DNA of 60,230 bases from an uncultured Gammaproteobacteria bacterium (GCA_913063125.1 CAJXZM010000012.1:1-60230), one strand, 5' to 3'; shown: positions 28,437 to 38,456, counted from the first letter of the stretch. A program made the numbers and translations. Notes: generated by a model not told the origin, from the sequence alone.

Positions 28437-29609
28437 CTAACCAGCTGCCTGTAGAAAAATCTCCGTATACTCTGCAGCTGTCAATGGTAAAGGGTTGCCT
28501 GATGCAGACGGATCATTCACAGCAAATAGGCCTATTTCTTCAGCTCTATCAATACCAATCCCGATATCTTTTAAGTGATGAGGGATGCCCAGCTCTCGCC
28601 GCCAAGACGTTACCCACTCGACAAACCCCTCAGCAGAGCAAACATCTAACTGCAAATAACGAGCAATATTTTCTAGTTTCGACGATATTACGGTCACATT
28701 TCTCTGAATAACAAAGGGGAGTAAGATCGCATTTAGCAACCCATGATGTTTATCGAAAATAGCTCCCAATGGGTGTGCCAATGCATGCACCGCTCCCAAG
28801 CCTTTTTGAAAAGCTGTTGCCCCCATTGAAGATGCAGCCATCATGTTAGCTCTAGCGACAAGGTTATCGCCGTCCAAGCAAGCTGTTAACAGGTTTTCTT
28901 TGATAAGACGCATCCCTTCAAGTGCAATGCCATCTGCCATTGGATGAAAGCAGGGGGAACAATAAGCTTCAAAACAATGAACAAATGCATCTACACCGGT
29001 TGCTGCAGTAACCGCTGGCGGAAGGCCTATTGTTAATTTGGGGTCACAAACAACCGTCGCAGGAAGCATCTTAGGGTGAAAAATGACAACTTTCTTTTGG
29101 CGCAATTCATCAACAATAACGGAAGCACGCCCCACCTCTGACCCCGTACCAGAAGTTGTAGGCAGCGCAATAATTGGCGCCACCCCATCAACGATAACAC
29201 GTGTCCAGTTATCCCCTTCATCTTCAAAATCCCACAACACTCTATTTTGGCCACTCATGAGTGCAATTGCCTTACCAGCATCCAAAGCACTACCTCCACC
29301 CAGTGCTATAACGGCGTCATGATTACCTTGTTTAAATGCTACAACGCCATTATCAATATTTTTCCCCGTAGGATTGGCTTTTACATCAGAGAATACACCT
29401 AACAAAAGTGAGGCTGAAGAAAATGCAGCTATCAAGGAGTGGACAAAAGGCAAATCAACTATCCCTCGGTCACACACCAGCAGCGGGTTCATCAGCCCCT
29501 GCTCCTTGCACAAATCCGGCACTCGAAGGACCGCATCAACACCAAATATCATTGAAGTTGGGTAATTCCAAGTGCCAGATAACACATCAGCTTTACTTTT
29601 GTTATTCAT
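28437..29609 (-). CDS. Iron-containing alcohol dehydrogenase
   Basis: 390 aa, standard for group III (Fe-dependent) NAD(P) alcohol dehydrogenases. The nucleotide-binding GGGSALDAGKA begins at 104. The metal ligands align as Asp207, His211, His275 and His289, in TGVDAFVHCFEAY and HALAHPLGAIFDKHHG, with spacings matching FucO-type enzymes. It oxidises an alcohol to an aldehyde or does the reverse. Its ATG overlaps the end of the aldehyde dehydrogenase gene by four bases, so the two almost certainly act in one pathway, with the aldehyde passing from one to the other. The substrate is unknown. Confidence 0.93.
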   Translation of the reverse strand: MNNKSKADVLSGTWNYPTSMIFGVDAVLRVPDLCKEQGLMNPLLVCDRGIVDLPFVHSLIAAFSSASLLLGVFSDVKANPTGKNIDNGVVAFKQGNHDAVIALGGGSALDAGKAIALMSGQNRVLWDFEDEGDNWTRVIVDGVAPIIALPTTSGTGSEVGRASVIVDELRQKKVVIFHPKMLPATVVCDPKLTIGLPPAVTAATGVDAFVHCFEAYCSPCFHPMADGIALEGMRLIKENLLTACLDGDNLVARANMMAASSMGATAFQKGLGAVHALAHPLGAIFDKHHGLLNAILLPFVIQRNVTVISSKLENIARYLQLDVCSAEGFVEWVTSWRRELGIPHHLKDIGIGIDRAEEIGLFAVNDPSASGNPLPLTAAEYTEIFLQAAG

Positions 29610-30991
29610 AACAACCTCATGTGAAATGACTTTGGCCGAGTTAACTGCTCATAACCTATATGCGACAATGTACAGCCACGCCCAGATTGCTTAACGCCTA
29701 CCCATGGCAAGTATGGGTCGAGATAGTCGCAGCGATTCATAAACACCGTTCCGGTTTGAATCGCATTCCCTAACGTTTTAGCTATTTTTAGATCAGCCGT
29801 CCAAAGCGACGCCGTTAAACCGAATTCACTATCATTCATCAACGAAAGCGCCTCAGCATCATCTTTTACGGACATGATACCCACGACAGGGCCAAAACTT
29901 TCTTCCGTCATCAACGACATAGTATGGTTAACATTTACCAAGATTTGCGGCGCTAAATATGCTCCATGCTCCCGATGCATGGGGAAATTTTCTACATTAA
30001 CACAGGCTTTTGCCCCCATGGATACCGCTTGCTTTATCTGTTGTCGAACCCAGTCGGCCGCCTTGGCGCTCACCATAGGCCCTAACGTTGTCGCGGAGTC
30101 CTGTGGACAGCCAAGCTGATAACCTGATACCAGGGTAGTTGCCCTTTCTACAAACTCTTCAAATTTACTTTCATGCACATACACCCGCTCCACCCCGCAG
30201 CAGGACTGGCCCGAGTTAAAAAATGCACCATCAATAATACCCTCTACCGAGGACTCAACATTTGCATCACTTAGTACATAGGCAGGGTCTTTCCCACCCA
30301 ACTCTAACCCCACGCCCTTAAATAATCCTGCAGCAGACTGTTCAACGGAGCGACCACCTTCAACAGACCCTGTGAACGCCACAAAATCAACGCGCGGATC
30401 GCCAACAATGGCACTAGCGCTTTGATGATCAACATGCAAATACTGAAATACCCCTTGAGGAAGACCGGCAAAATCAAACGCTTTTTGAAAACGCTCCGCA
30501 CATAGCAACGTTTGGACAGAGTGTTTAAGAAGAACCGTATTTCCTGCTACAAGCGCCGGTATAATAGTATTAACAGCTGTCAGGTAGGGGTAATTCCAAG
30601 GTGCAATAACAAACACTGTACCCAGAGGGTCGCGCTGAATATAACGTTCGAAACCAGGTTCATCACCAATTCTTTGAGGGGCCAAATATTCTGGAGCCAG
30701 TGCCAACATAGCCTCGGCCCGCTCAATAAGACCTGCCACCTCCCCTTCTACATACCGTATAGGACGCCCCATTTGCCATGTTATTTCTTCAGCTATATCT
30801 GCTTTATGGTCTGTAAAATAGGTTAATGCCTTTTCACAATAAGCAACACGTTCATCAAGTGACGTCGCTTTCCATTCAGTCTCCATGGATTTAGCAGATA
30901 CCAATATTTGATCTATTTCTTTATCGTCCGCATACATACGCTCACAATAGACCGAACCGTCAACAGGACTAATTAGTTGTATTTCTGACAT
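29606..30991 (-). CDS. NAD(P)-dependent aldehyde dehydrogenase
   Basis: 461 aa from the ATG at 30991 (the frame extends to 31066 with no support). The ALDH fold motifs are present: APWNYPYLTAVNTIIPAL, FTGSVEGGRSV as the NAD-binding turn, general-base Glu about 230 in ELGGKDP and nucleophile Cys about 264 in GQSCCGVERV. The NSGQSCCGVERVYV version is typical of the ALDH subgroup acting on semialdehydes and aminoaldehydes (family knowledge, moderate certainty). It is coupled to the Fe-alcohol dehydrogenase downstream and lies after the terminator of the glutamine-synthetase-like gene. Confidence 0.93.
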   Translation of the reverse strand: MSEIQLISPVDGSVYCERMYADDKEIDQILVSAKSMETEWKATSLDERVAYCEKALTYFTDHKADIAEEITWQMGRPIRYVEGEVAGLIERAEAMLALAPEYLAPQRIGDEPGFERYIQRDPLGTVFVIAPWNYPYLTAVNTIIPALVAGNTVLLKHSVQTLLCAERFQKAFDFAGLPQGVFQYLHVDHQSASAIVGDPRVDFVAFTGSVEGGRSVEQSAAGLFKGVGLELGGKDPAYVLSDANVESSVEGIIDGAFFNSGQSCCGVERVYVHESKFEEFVERATTLVSGYQLGCPQDSATTLGPMVSAKAADWVRQQIKQAVSMGAKACVNVENFPMHREHGAYLAPQILVNVNHTMSLMTEESFGPVVGIMSVKDDAEALSLMNDSEFGLTASLWTADLKIAKTLGNAIQTGTVFMNRCDYLDPYLPWVGVKQSGRGCTLSHIGYEQLTRPKSFHMRLL

Positions 30992-31063
30992 AACACTAAA
31001 ACTCTTGCCCTTAAAGATTGAAGTTACACTATATTGTAGACTGTAATCCTTTATGGCCCTCCA

Positions 31064-31110
31064 CAAAAAAGCCCGTAGAACACGAAAATAACATCGGGTT
31101 CTACGGGCTC
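31064..31110 (-). terminator. Rho-independent terminator of the glutamine-synthetase-like gene
   Basis: Perfect 12-bp arms (AGCCCGTAGAAC and GTTCTACGGGCT, at 31098-31109 and 31070-31081) followed on the minus strand by TTTTTTG. It lies 64 bases after the stop of the ligase gene and just upstream of the aldehyde dehydrogenase. The dehydrogenase pair therefore probably has its own promoter within 30992-31063. Confidence 0.92.
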
Positions 31111-31173
31111 AAGTATGCTTTAAATCTATATTAACAACAGGGTAGCCACATTGAGGCCTAAGTGACGCCTTCC

Positions 31174-32541
31174 TTATATGATCTCAAAGTAACGCTCCAT
31201 CTCCCACTGCGAAATATGTTTCCTAAACTCTCTTTCCTCCCACTCCCTTGTAGCGGCAAAATGCTCCACAAACGCATCCCCGAAACGTTCTCTGGCCATA
31301 CTACAGGTCTTTAACCGTTGCGCAGCTTCCCACAGCGTTGCAGGTAACTTAAGAGCATCTGGAAAAGTTTTATCATAAGCATTCCCTTCAACAAGTTCTT
31401 CAGGAAGAACCTTGTTCTCAATTCCCCAAAGGCCACTTGCTATCACTGCAGACAACACCAGGTAAGGATTTGCATCTGCTGCGCCAATTCTAAACTCCAT
31501 CCGATGGGAAGCCTCATTACCCGGAACTACTCGAATAGCACACGTTCTATTATCTATTCCAACACTGGCCTCTGTTGGCGCCCAAAACCCTGGAACCAGT
31601 CGTCGATAAGAGTTAATTGTAGGGGCAACCATTGCTAAGACCTGGGGTAACTGCGCTTGAACCCCGCCTAAAAAATACGTCAGAGTATCGCTACAATGAT
31701 CTTTTTTTGTTTCATCAAAGAAGACGCCCTTTCCCGAGGCATCTCTTAGGGAAAGATGTATATGCCCACTTTGACCAGGGTATTCTTCGGAACACTTTGC
31801 CATGAATGTCGCCATTTTCCCTTGGCGCTGCATTTCAACCTTAGTAAATGTTTTAAACAATGATGCCTTGTCTGCTGATGCCAAAGCACCGTCAACTGCG
31901 ATGGCAGCCTCCAATACACCTGGACCAGTCTCCTCATGTAATCCTTCAATGGGGAAATCCATTACTTCTGCCAGATCTAATAAACCCTGATAAACATTTG
32001 CATTAACACTATTGCGAATAACAGAGTAGCCAAAGTCTCCCGGAGCTAACGGCTCCAGGTTTTTATATGCCTTTTCGCGAACAGAGTGTGGCGTTTCATT
32101 AAAAACAAAAAACTCGTACTCAAAACCTGAAAAAACATCAAACCCCATTCCCTTTGCCTGATCCAGCACCCTTCTTAATAAGGCCCTTGGGCATAAGGTT
32201 TCGGCCTCACCCGTAAATTCACCTAAAAATAATAAACCATTACCCTCATGAGGCAGCGACCGACAACTACTAGGAACAATGCGAACTGGAGCATCAGGGT
32301 AACCAGTGTGCCACCCTGTAAATGAAGTATTATCGTAAAGCTGGTCTTTAACATCCCAACCCAAAACCACATCGCAAAACCCAAAGCCTTTATCCAAAGA
32401 AGAAAAAAACTTATCGCGTGACATGTACTTGCCACGCATAACGCCATCAAGATCAAAAACACCTACTTTGACGTGCTTTAGCTCTCGCTGTAATACGATT
32501 TTTTTAGCATCATCGATGGTCTTAACATTACGGGGATCCAT
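31174..32541 (-). CDS. Glutamine-synthetase-like gamma-glutamyl-amine ligase
   Basis: 455 aa glutamine synthetase superfamily member of the PuuA-like branch rather than GlnA. The N-terminal VFDLDGVMRGKYM matches that branch. The catalytic domain has FEYEFFVFNE (metal-binding Glu), EETGPGVLEAAI, SGHIHLSL (ATP/metal His), NSYRRLVPGFWAP and HRMEFRIGAADANPY. Such enzymes ligate glutamate to an amine (putrescine, ethanolamine, alkylamines) with ATP, to start its oxidation. With an adjacent ALDH and alcohol dehydrogenase, an amine or amino-alcohol degradation role is plausible, though no gamma-glutamyl oxidase or hydrolase is next to it. It lies 32 bases downstream of the DUF342 gene. Confidence 0.88.
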   Translation of the reverse strand: MDPRNVKTIDDAKKIVLQRELKHVKVGVFDLDGVMRGKYMSRDKFFSSLDKGFGFCDVVLGWDVKDQLYDNTSFTGWHTGYPDAPVRIVPSSCRSLPHEGNGLLFLGEFTGEAETLCPRALLRRVLDQAKGMGFDVFSGFEYEFFVFNETPHSVREKAYKNLEPLAPGDFGYSVIRNSVNANVYQGLLDLAEVMDFPIEGLHEETGPGVLEAAIAVDGALASADKASLFKTFTKVEMQRQGKMATFMAKCSEEYPGQSGHIHLSLRDASGKGVFFDETKKDHCSDTLTYFLGGVQAQLPQVLAMVAPTINSYRRLVPGFWAPTEASVGIDNRTCAIRVVPGNEASHRMEFRIGAADANPYLVLSAVIASGLWGIENKVLPEELVEGNAYDKTFPDALKLPATLWEAAQRLKTCSMARERFGDAFVEHFAATREWEEREFRKHISQWEMERYFEII

Positions 32542-32573
32542 ACCAATCCTTATATGATTTAACCTAAAACCAA

Positions 32574-34247
32574 TTACTCAAACACCATATTTGAATCATT
32601 AAATCGTACCACACTGTTCCCACGTTCTTCTAATATACTATGATGTTGCTCACAAACAGTAAACTCAACCCCAGGATACAAACGCCCATATACGGTAACC
32701 CTAATACCTTCGCGCAATTTATTTAGTTTTATATTTAACGATTGTTCATTGAGATTAATGCTAACAAGGTCTTCTTTAACAATTGAAATCGTATTCACAA
32801 TCTTCTTACAGTGGTTTATAAGCTCTAGTGTTGGTTGCTGAGCCTTCAATTCTTCAAGAGCCTCTCTTAAGCCTTGAATTAATTCCTGTTTCACAATATT
32901 CTCTTTTCGAGTAGTGCTTAACTCCTCCGCTATTGACAACAAGCGATGGGAAAAATCCAATTCCATAGGAGCATTTGACAGTGAACCAATTTCCCCAGAT
33001 GAAACCTCTTTTCCCGCTTTTATAATGCCACCCACCAACTTACTTTTCTTCTGACCTTTTTCACCAACATACACACCATGATCAGCAATTACATGACAAT
33101 GCAACAACTGTGATAAGACAGCTATATCTCGACCAGCTTCCATGTATGCTGATTGGGCATAACGCGCTGATATATCATTTTTCGCTATAAGTCGAGAGGT
33201 GAAATGATCTTTATCAAGGTCACTATCTTCATCAATTTCACGACCAATAACACCCTGCTGGACAACGATATTACCGCCCGCCTCAACCATTCCAGACTCA
33301 ACAAAACCGTAAATAATAACGTCTTTTGTGGCTTTAACTAACATCCCACCTTTAACACTGCCACTCACCATAATTGAACCATCGTATTCCACATTCCCGG
33401 TGGTTAGATCAACGTTATTTAACACCAGCATCTCACTGACTGAAATACCATTTTTTGATTTTAACGGTATACCCTTACACGTTGCTATCAACAAATTCGC
33501 ATCATCTGGACTAGTACTGGTCCCGTCTCCCACATTAAACGGGACATTATCTGGCGCAATGGAAACCAACGCTTCTCCTCGAATCGTATACCCATTCCCC
33601 CCTGCCTGCGCAGGGATACGCCGCATCAAATGGTCACCTTTCTCCACACTATCAATATCACCCAGCTCATGCATATCAATCGTGCCATCTTCACGCTTCT
33701 GAGGGGCTAGCACTCGATCCTGTATGGGCGTAACCAAGTACTCAAATGAAGACTCTATCCCTGCTCCCGTTGGTTTTCCTTTCGCAATAATCTCGGCAAA
33801 TCGAATACCCGGCCGTTCTTTTTGCGCCCGACCATGAAACGCTCGTATAGCATCTTTATCAATGCCTTTTACAGCACCAATTTCTTTTAACTTTTTAACA
33901 ATATTTTCTAAAGATATGCCTTCACCACCTTCTTGCATTGTGCAATGAGCGGTAACTTCCATCCCTGATTCGTCGAGCTCGATTTCCAGCTCTGCATCAC
34001 GCATTTGAGCAATAACAAAACACATCGGTTCTTCAAAGGTTTCTGGGGCATTCTCCATATCAAGTTTTACTGGCATTACTGCGAGAACATCCGCAACCTT
34101 TTCAGGATAAAAGCAACATTCGCGAAACTCTGACATACTAAACAATCGTTTAACATCAGGTTCTTTTAACAGCGGGGGAGCAAAATCATGAATACATATC
34201 TCTATATACCCTTGCTCTTCCGTTAATCGAAACGTCACTTCAGCCAA
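32574..34247 (-). CDS. DUF342/FapA family protein
   Basis: 557 aa matching the DUF342 (FapA) family. An N-terminal helical region is followed by a long right-handed beta-helix-like repeat region with Gly/Val-rich turns (YDGSIMVSGSVKGGM, AGGNIVVQQGVIG, AKNDISARYAQSAYMEAGRDI). A coiled coil follows (about 440-490), then a small C-terminal beta domain. No signal peptide or membrane span. The family is linked to cell-surface or flagellar assembly regulation in some species (FapA of Vibrio), but its biochemistry is not settled. It is divergent from the amidase gene and heads the minus-strand unit that includes the ligase. Confidence 0.87.
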   Translation of the reverse strand: MAEVTFRLTEEQGYIEICIHDFAPPLLKEPDVKRLFSMSEFRECCFYPEKVADVLAVMPVKLDMENAPETFEEPMCFVIAQMRDAELEIELDESGMEVTAHCTMQEGGEGISLENIVKKLKEIGAVKGIDKDAIRAFHGRAQKERPGIRFAEIIAKGKPTGAGIESSFEYLVTPIQDRVLAPQKREDGTIDMHELGDIDSVEKGDHLMRRIPAQAGGNGYTIRGEALVSIAPDNVPFNVGDGTSTSPDDANLLIATCKGIPLKSKNGISVSEMLVLNNVDLTTGNVEYDGSIMVSGSVKGGMLVKATKDVIIYGFVESGMVEAGGNIVVQQGVIGREIDEDSDLDKDHFTSRLIAKNDISARYAQSAYMEAGRDIAVLSQLLHCHVIADHGVYVGEKGQKKSKLVGGIIKAGKEVSSGEIGSLSNAPMELDFSHRLLSIAEELSTTRKENIVKQELIQGLREALEELKAQQPTLELINHCKKIVNTISIVKEDLVSINLNEQSLNIKLNKLREGIRVTVYGRLYPGVEFTVCEQHHSILEERGNSVVRFNDSNMVFE

Positions 34248-34414
34248 TGCATCTACCCTTTCTGTTAGCCTATTCTGTTAGCTACTATTTCGTAATCGTG
34301 CTATTCAATACATTCGAATTACTAAAAGTATAGCCAAAACAATGAAATAGTCAGTTTTCTTATAAAATTTTCATTAAATTGCCGACATCAACCAATAACG
34401 TTCGAAACCATCCT

Positions 34415-35893
34415 ATGCAAAAAATATCTAATACTTCTGCGTTTGATCTTGCAAAGCAAATCAAAGACAAAAAAATCACCAGCGTGAAATTAACAAAATA
34501 TTTTATTGAACGCATTCAACAACATAACCCTAGCCTAAATGCAATTATATCCACTGACTTCGAAAATGCACTCACACAAGCAAAGAATGCCGATGCTTTA
34601 GCAAGGAAAGGTGAGTTTATCGGGCCATTACATGGCATACCGATGACAATCAAAGACTCTTTTGAAGTTGTCGGCATGCCAACTACGTCAGGTTCTAAAC
34701 GGCTAAAAGGTCACTTTGCTTCCGAGAATGCTGCCGCTGTACAACGCCTAGTTGATGCTGGCGCCATTATCATTGGGAAAACCAACCTTCCGTTGTACGC
34801 AGGAGATCTACAAAGCTATAACGACCTGCATGGTGTGACAAACAATCCCTGGGACCACAGCAAAACCCCAGGAGGCTCTTCTGGTGGAGCAGCAGCAGCC
34901 CTTGCAGCTGGGCTTACACCGATTGAACTGGGCTCAGACATTGCTGGCTCTATTCGAACACCTAGCCATTACTGCGGTATTTACGGGCACAAAACCACCT
35001 ATGGAATCATCCCATTTAAAGGCCATATTCCAGGCCTGCCCGGAACACTATCATCTCCAGACCTTGCGGTTGCTGGCCCCATGGCAAGGTCAGTAAAGGA
35101 CTTGCAACTAATGCTTGATGTTCTTATCAAAGATAGCCCAAACGAGCAATCCCCTTTACAAATACGATTACCAAAAGCGTCAAAAAAACCCCCAAAATCA
35201 TTCAAAGTGCTTGCCTGGATAGATGACCCTCTCTGCCCTATAGAGCCTGACTTAGCGACCCGTTATAAGGCGTTATTTAAGGAACTCAGAGAAAAAGGTG
35301 TCACTGTCGTTGAGCAAAGCCCCGATCAATTCGATTTTACTGAAGTCTACGAGTTGTATTTGAACTTGCTTGGTGGCGTCATGGGGCTTACTCAAAAAGA
35401 CTTGCAGCAACAAATCATATCCCACTCAGCTGGCCTGCTTGGAAAGCTGGCTAAATTTATTAATTTCCCCCCTCACTTCGAACACTTTGTTAGAGGGGCC
35501 GGTCAATCTCATTTCAGCTGGCTGAAGAAAAATGAACGCCGAGAGCGACTAAAAGCAAAATTTACTCAGCTATATTCAGAATATGATGTAATTCTTACAC
35601 CAGTAGTACCTTTTACGGCAATTCCCCATGACCACTCCCCAATCATGGCTCTTAGAAAAGTGACAACAAGAGGGAAAGAACGATACTACACAGACCATAT
35701 GCCTTGGATAGCTTTAGCCACGGTATTTGGATTGCCTGCCACATCAGCACCCGCCGGAAAAGACAGAGATGGGATGCCCTTTAATATCCAAATAATTGGT
35801 AACAGCTATCAAGATAAGACAACACTACAATTTGCCTCTATTATTGAAGCAATTAATGGCGAATTTGAACTTCCAGAAGCCTATAACGAATAG
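34415..35893 (+). CDS. Amidase signature family enzyme
   Basis: 492 aa from the ATG at 34415; a TTG at 34379 would add 12 residues and neither has a clear Shine-Dalgarno. The Ser-cisSer-Lys triad is complete. Numbered from 34415, it is Lys80 (MTIKDSF), Ser155 (PGGSSGG) and Ser179 (GSDIAGSIRTP). The glycine-rich signature runs through GGSSGGAAAALAAGLTPIELGSD. Enzymes of this family hydrolyse amides, including fatty acid amides and aryl amides; the substrate cannot be deduced. There is no gatCAB context, so it is not GatA. It converges with the PhnA-like gene, with only six bases between the stops. Confidence 0.92.
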   Translation: MQKISNTSAFDLAKQIKDKKITSVKLTKYFIERIQQHNPSLNAIISTDFENALTQAKNADALARKGEFIGPLHGIPMTIKDSFEVVGMPTTSGSKRLKGHFASENAAAVQRLVDAGAIIIGKTNLPLYAGDLQSYNDLHGVTNNPWDHSKTPGGSSGGAAAALAAGLTPIELGSDIAGSIRTPSHYCGIYGHKTTYGIIPFKGHIPGLPGTLSSPDLAVAGPMARSVKDLQLMLDVLIKDSPNEQSPLQIRLPKASKKPPKSFKVLAWIDDPLCPIEPDLATRYKALFKELREKGVTVVEQSPDQFDFTEVYELYLNLLGGVMGLTQKDLQQQIISHSAGLLGKLAKFINFPPHFEHFVRGAGQSHFSWLKKNERRERLKAKFTQLYSEYDVILTPVVPFTAIPHDHSPIMALRKVTTRGKERYYTDHMPWIALATVFGLPATSAPAGKDRDGMPFNIQIIGNSYQDKTTLQFASIIEAINGEFELPEAYNE

Positions 35894-35899
35894 CGCCAA

Positions 35900-36301
35900 T
35901 TAAATCTCCCCCTGATCAATCCGCTCCGCGATTTCAGGGGCAATATACAATTGATCATAAAGATCAACGGCCCACTCAACATTTGCTGCCAAATGCTTCA
36001 AAACACGTACCGCAATAATCTGAACCGGGGCTGTTTCACTCCATACTGATGTATTCAAACAACGCCAATGATCAGACGACATCGTCTTAAGCTTTGATAA
36101 TTGACCGATACAGACTTCGCAAGCGAAAACAGTGTGCTCTATGTCTGGGGCTTCTTGGACAGGTTTTACTTCGTATGGCGCGAGCTTTATCCCATGAGCA
36201 TCACAGAGTTCGCAATGGGCTCTTGAGCGTCGTGTTAAATCTTTGCCTAAAAGCGACAGCGCTTCCAAGCGCGCTGCATGTTTTTCTCTGGCCTTTGACA
36301 T
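35900..36301 (-). CDS. PhnA-like zinc-ribbon protein
   Basis: 133 aa. Two CxxC pairs (C30/C33 in HCELCDAHG and C61/C64 in ACEVC) form a zinc ribbon. The segment DHWRCLNTSVWSETAPVQIIAVRVL is characteristic of the PhnA/YjdM-related proteins of marine gammaproteobacteria. Despite the name, the family is not shown to cleave phosphonoacetate, and there are no phn genes nearby. Likely cytoplasmic. Identification rests on sequence memory of the family. Confidence 0.72.
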   Translation of the reverse strand: MSKAREKHAARLEALSLLGKDLTRRSRAHCELCDAHGIKLAPYEVKPVQEAPDIEHTVFACEVCIGQLSKLKTMSSDHWRCLNTSVWSETAPVQIIAVRVLKHLAANVEWAVDLYDQLYIAPEIAERIDQGEI

Positions 36302-36410
36302 TATTGGGCTCTCCTTTTTGTACTACAATTCTACTCTCTATTACTTATCAGGCTACAATTTTTCTCTGATCAATATCAGATTAATTCATTATGCTGTGAA
36401 CCTAGAAACG

Positions 36411-36515
36411 ATGCACATCTCTAAAAAAACCTGTAAACGATGTCAACAAAGCCGCTGGGCTATGACTATTGTAATTCTAATTGCTCTTATACTTGTGCTA
36501 TATACGAGTCAATAG
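36411..36515 (+). CDS. Candidate 34-aa membrane microprotein with CxxC
   Basis: Starting at the ATG at 36411: a basic N-terminus with a CxxC pair (KKTCKRCQQSRW), then one hydrophobic span of about 17 residues (MTIVILIALILVLY) and a short tail. The basic-then-hydrophobic order and the following terminator suggest a real inner-membrane peptide. The open frame continues upstream to 36243, but that part overlaps the PhnA-like gene on the other strand and looks non-coding. The Shine-Dalgarno is poor. I do not recognise a family. Confidence 0.4.
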   Translation: MHISKKTCKRCQQSRWAMTIVILIALILVLYTSQ

Positions 36516-36541
36516 TAGATGTCATTGAAGGTAAGCCCAAC

Positions 36542-36600
36542 CAATAAAGCCCCATTATACGCTATAAATACTAAGGCGATTATGGGGCTTTATTGTATTC
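36542..36600. terminator. Inverted repeat, probable bidirectional terminator
   Basis: Perfect 14-base arms (36542-36555 and 36582-36595) with core AAAGCCCC/GGGGCTTT and a 26-base loop. On the plus strand it is followed by TATTGTATTC. It lies between the candidate microprotein and the 3' end of the SulP gene and could end either. Confidence 0.7.
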
Positions 36601-36628
36601 TTTACTTTATCCAACCGCCAATCATTAG

Positions 36629-38194
36629 CTACGCTAGCGCATTATCCGCTACAGAGTATTTTGGATCTTCCATAACATTCGCCTCTACCATATCCCCCGC
36701 CTGCTTAAGTAACAATCGACACTCAGGGCTCAAGTGACGAAGATGCAATGTTTTGCCTGCCTTAACATAACGCACTGCCAAGGCATCAATAGCCTCTAAT
36801 CCAGAATGGTCATATACACGGGCATTTGCAAAATCAACAATCACGTCATCGTTATCATCCGCTGGGGTAAACTGCTCAGAAAAATCAAGGGTAGAACCAA
36901 AAAACAATGCCCCTGACAAGCGATAAACCGTTGAACCGCAAGGGTCTTCACTTTTATGAATTTCCACATGTTTTGCATGTTCCCAAGCAAACACTAGCGC
37001 TGAAACAATCACGCCCACAACAACGGCAATTGCCAAATCTGAAGCAACCGTCACACCAGAAACCAAAATAATAACAAATGCATCGTGTTTTGGGATTTTC
37101 TTAAGAATACGGAAACTACTCCACTCAAACGTCCCAATAACAACAATAAACATAACACCCACTAGTGCTGCCAATGGTATGGCTTCTATAAGCGAGGACC
37201 CAACAAGAATAAATAGCAATAAACTAACAGCAGCGGTAATTCCTGATAGTCGCCCGCGCCCTCCAGAATTCACGTTGATCATGCTTTGCCCGATCATCGC
37301 ACAACCACCCATTCCGCCAAACATCCCAGTTACCGTATTGGCAACACCTTGACCAATACATTCTTTGTTACCGCGGCCACGGGTTTCAGTAAGTTCATCA
37401 ACTAACCGTAATGTGAGCAATGATTCGATCAATCCAATTGCAGCTAGTATTGCAGCGTAAGGGAAGATGATAGAAAGCGTTTCAAAATCAAAGGGGACTA
37501 AAGGTATATGAAAACTGGGGAGACCACCTGCAATCGATGCGACATCTCCAACCACTCGAGTATCTACATCAAAACCCATCACAATCAAAGTAACAGCTAC
37601 AATAGCAACCAATGCAGATGGCACTGCGGTAGTAATCATCGGTAAAAAGCGGATAATTGCCATGGTAAGACCCACCAACCCTAACATCACCCAAAGAGCC
37701 GTTCCTTCCAGCCAAGCGATATCAATAACACTGCCTTCCATGCTGGTTCCAGTTAACCATCCCGGCTGACCATTTTCACCGAACTGACTTAGCTGGGCTA
37801 AAAAGATAACAATCGCCAAACCGTTTACAAAACCCAGCATAACAGGGTGAGGAACAATTCGAATAAATTTCCCTAGTTTTAAAACACCGGCGGTGATCTG
37901 CAATATACCCATTAGCACTACCGTTGCGAACAAGTACTCGACCCCGTGGTCGGCAACAAGCGAAACCATCACAACAGCTAACGCTCCTGTAGCACCGGAA
38001 ATCATACCAGGACGACCACCAATACAGGCTGTAATCAGACCAACCATAAAAGCGGCATACAAACCAACAAGCGGATTTACTCCAGCTACAAATGCAAAAG
38101 CCACGGCTTCGGGCACCAATGCCAATGCAACGGTCAGACCGGAAAGAAGATCGTTTTTGTAACTTGAGACTTTTTGCAGTCGAAACTCAAACAT
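36629..38194 (-). CDS. SulP family anion transporter with STAS domain
   Basis: 521 aa. The N-terminal SulP signature is visible ([35 protein letters not shown]), as is the core motif [23 protein letters not shown]. About 12 hydrophobic spans reach residue 390. A cytoplasmic STAS domain follows (about 405-500, [32 protein letters not shown]). SulP proteins move sulfate, bicarbonate or dicarboxylates with Na+ or H+. The substrate cannot be chosen from sequence. No carbonic anhydrase gene is adjacent. Confidence 0.93.
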   Translation of the reverse strand: MFEFRLQKVSSYKNDLLSGLTVALALVPEAVAFAFVAGVNPLVGLYAAFMVGLITACIGGRPGMISGATGALAVVMVSLVADHGVEYLFATVVLMGILQITAGVLKLGKFIRIVPHPVMLGFVNGLAIVIFLAQLSQFGENGQPGWLTGTSMEGSVIDIAWLEGTALWVMLGLVGLTMAIIRFLPMITTAVPSALVAIVAVTLIVMGFDVDTRVVGDVASIAGGLPSFHIPLVPFDFETLSIIFPYAAILAAIGLIESLLTLRLVDELTETRGRGNKECIGQGVANTVTGMFGGMGGCAMIGQSMINVNSGGRGRLSGITAAVSLLLFILVGSSLIEAIPLAALVGVMFIVVIGTFEWSSFRILKKIPKHDAFVIILVSGVTVASDLAIAVVVGVIVSALVFAWEHAKHVEIHKSEDPCGSTVYRLSGALFFGSTLDFSEQFTPADDNDDVIVDFANARVYDHSGLEAIDALAVRYVKAGKTLHLRHLSPECRLLLKQAGDMVEANVMEDPKYSVADNALA

Positions 38195-38394
38195 CGTGTT
38201 TCTCTTAGGTTAATTAATAAAACGAAGGTAGGACTCAATATAGCGGGCGCGAAGTCTAACCCACTCATCAACAGAACACAAATCAACCAGTTTCACTATT
38301 TGTGTAGTTTTTGTAACTATTTCATAGCGTTACACCTTATAAACCCGAAAGTATCACTGGATAACAAGCATTTATCGGACACTGACATTTGATA

Positions 38395-38415
38395 AGACTA
38401 TTGATAGAATAGTCT
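38395..38415. promoter_or_regulatory. Inverted repeat upstream of the tandem thioredoxin-fold gene
   Basis: Eight-base perfect arms AGACTATT and AATAGTCT with a 5-base spacer, 42 bases ahead of the ATG at 38457. It could be an operator or leader hairpin. No regulator is known. Confidence 0.3.
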
Positions 38416-38456
38416 CGCTTAACGACACACGCCAAAACATTACAAAGGAAGTTGCT

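Larger units (their letters stand above)
36302..36628. other. Spacer between the PhnA-like and SulP genes
   Basis: 327 bases between two minus-strand genes. It holds a candidate 34-aa plus-strand membrane peptide (36411-36515), an inverted-repeat terminator (36542-36595) and presumably the PhnA-like promoter. Nothing else is supported. Confidence 0.5.

Noticed and set aside
35900..36301. Phosphonate-degradation gene
   Set aside because: The PhnA name is historical; no phosphonate transport or lyase genes are nearby and the sequence only shows a zinc ribbon.
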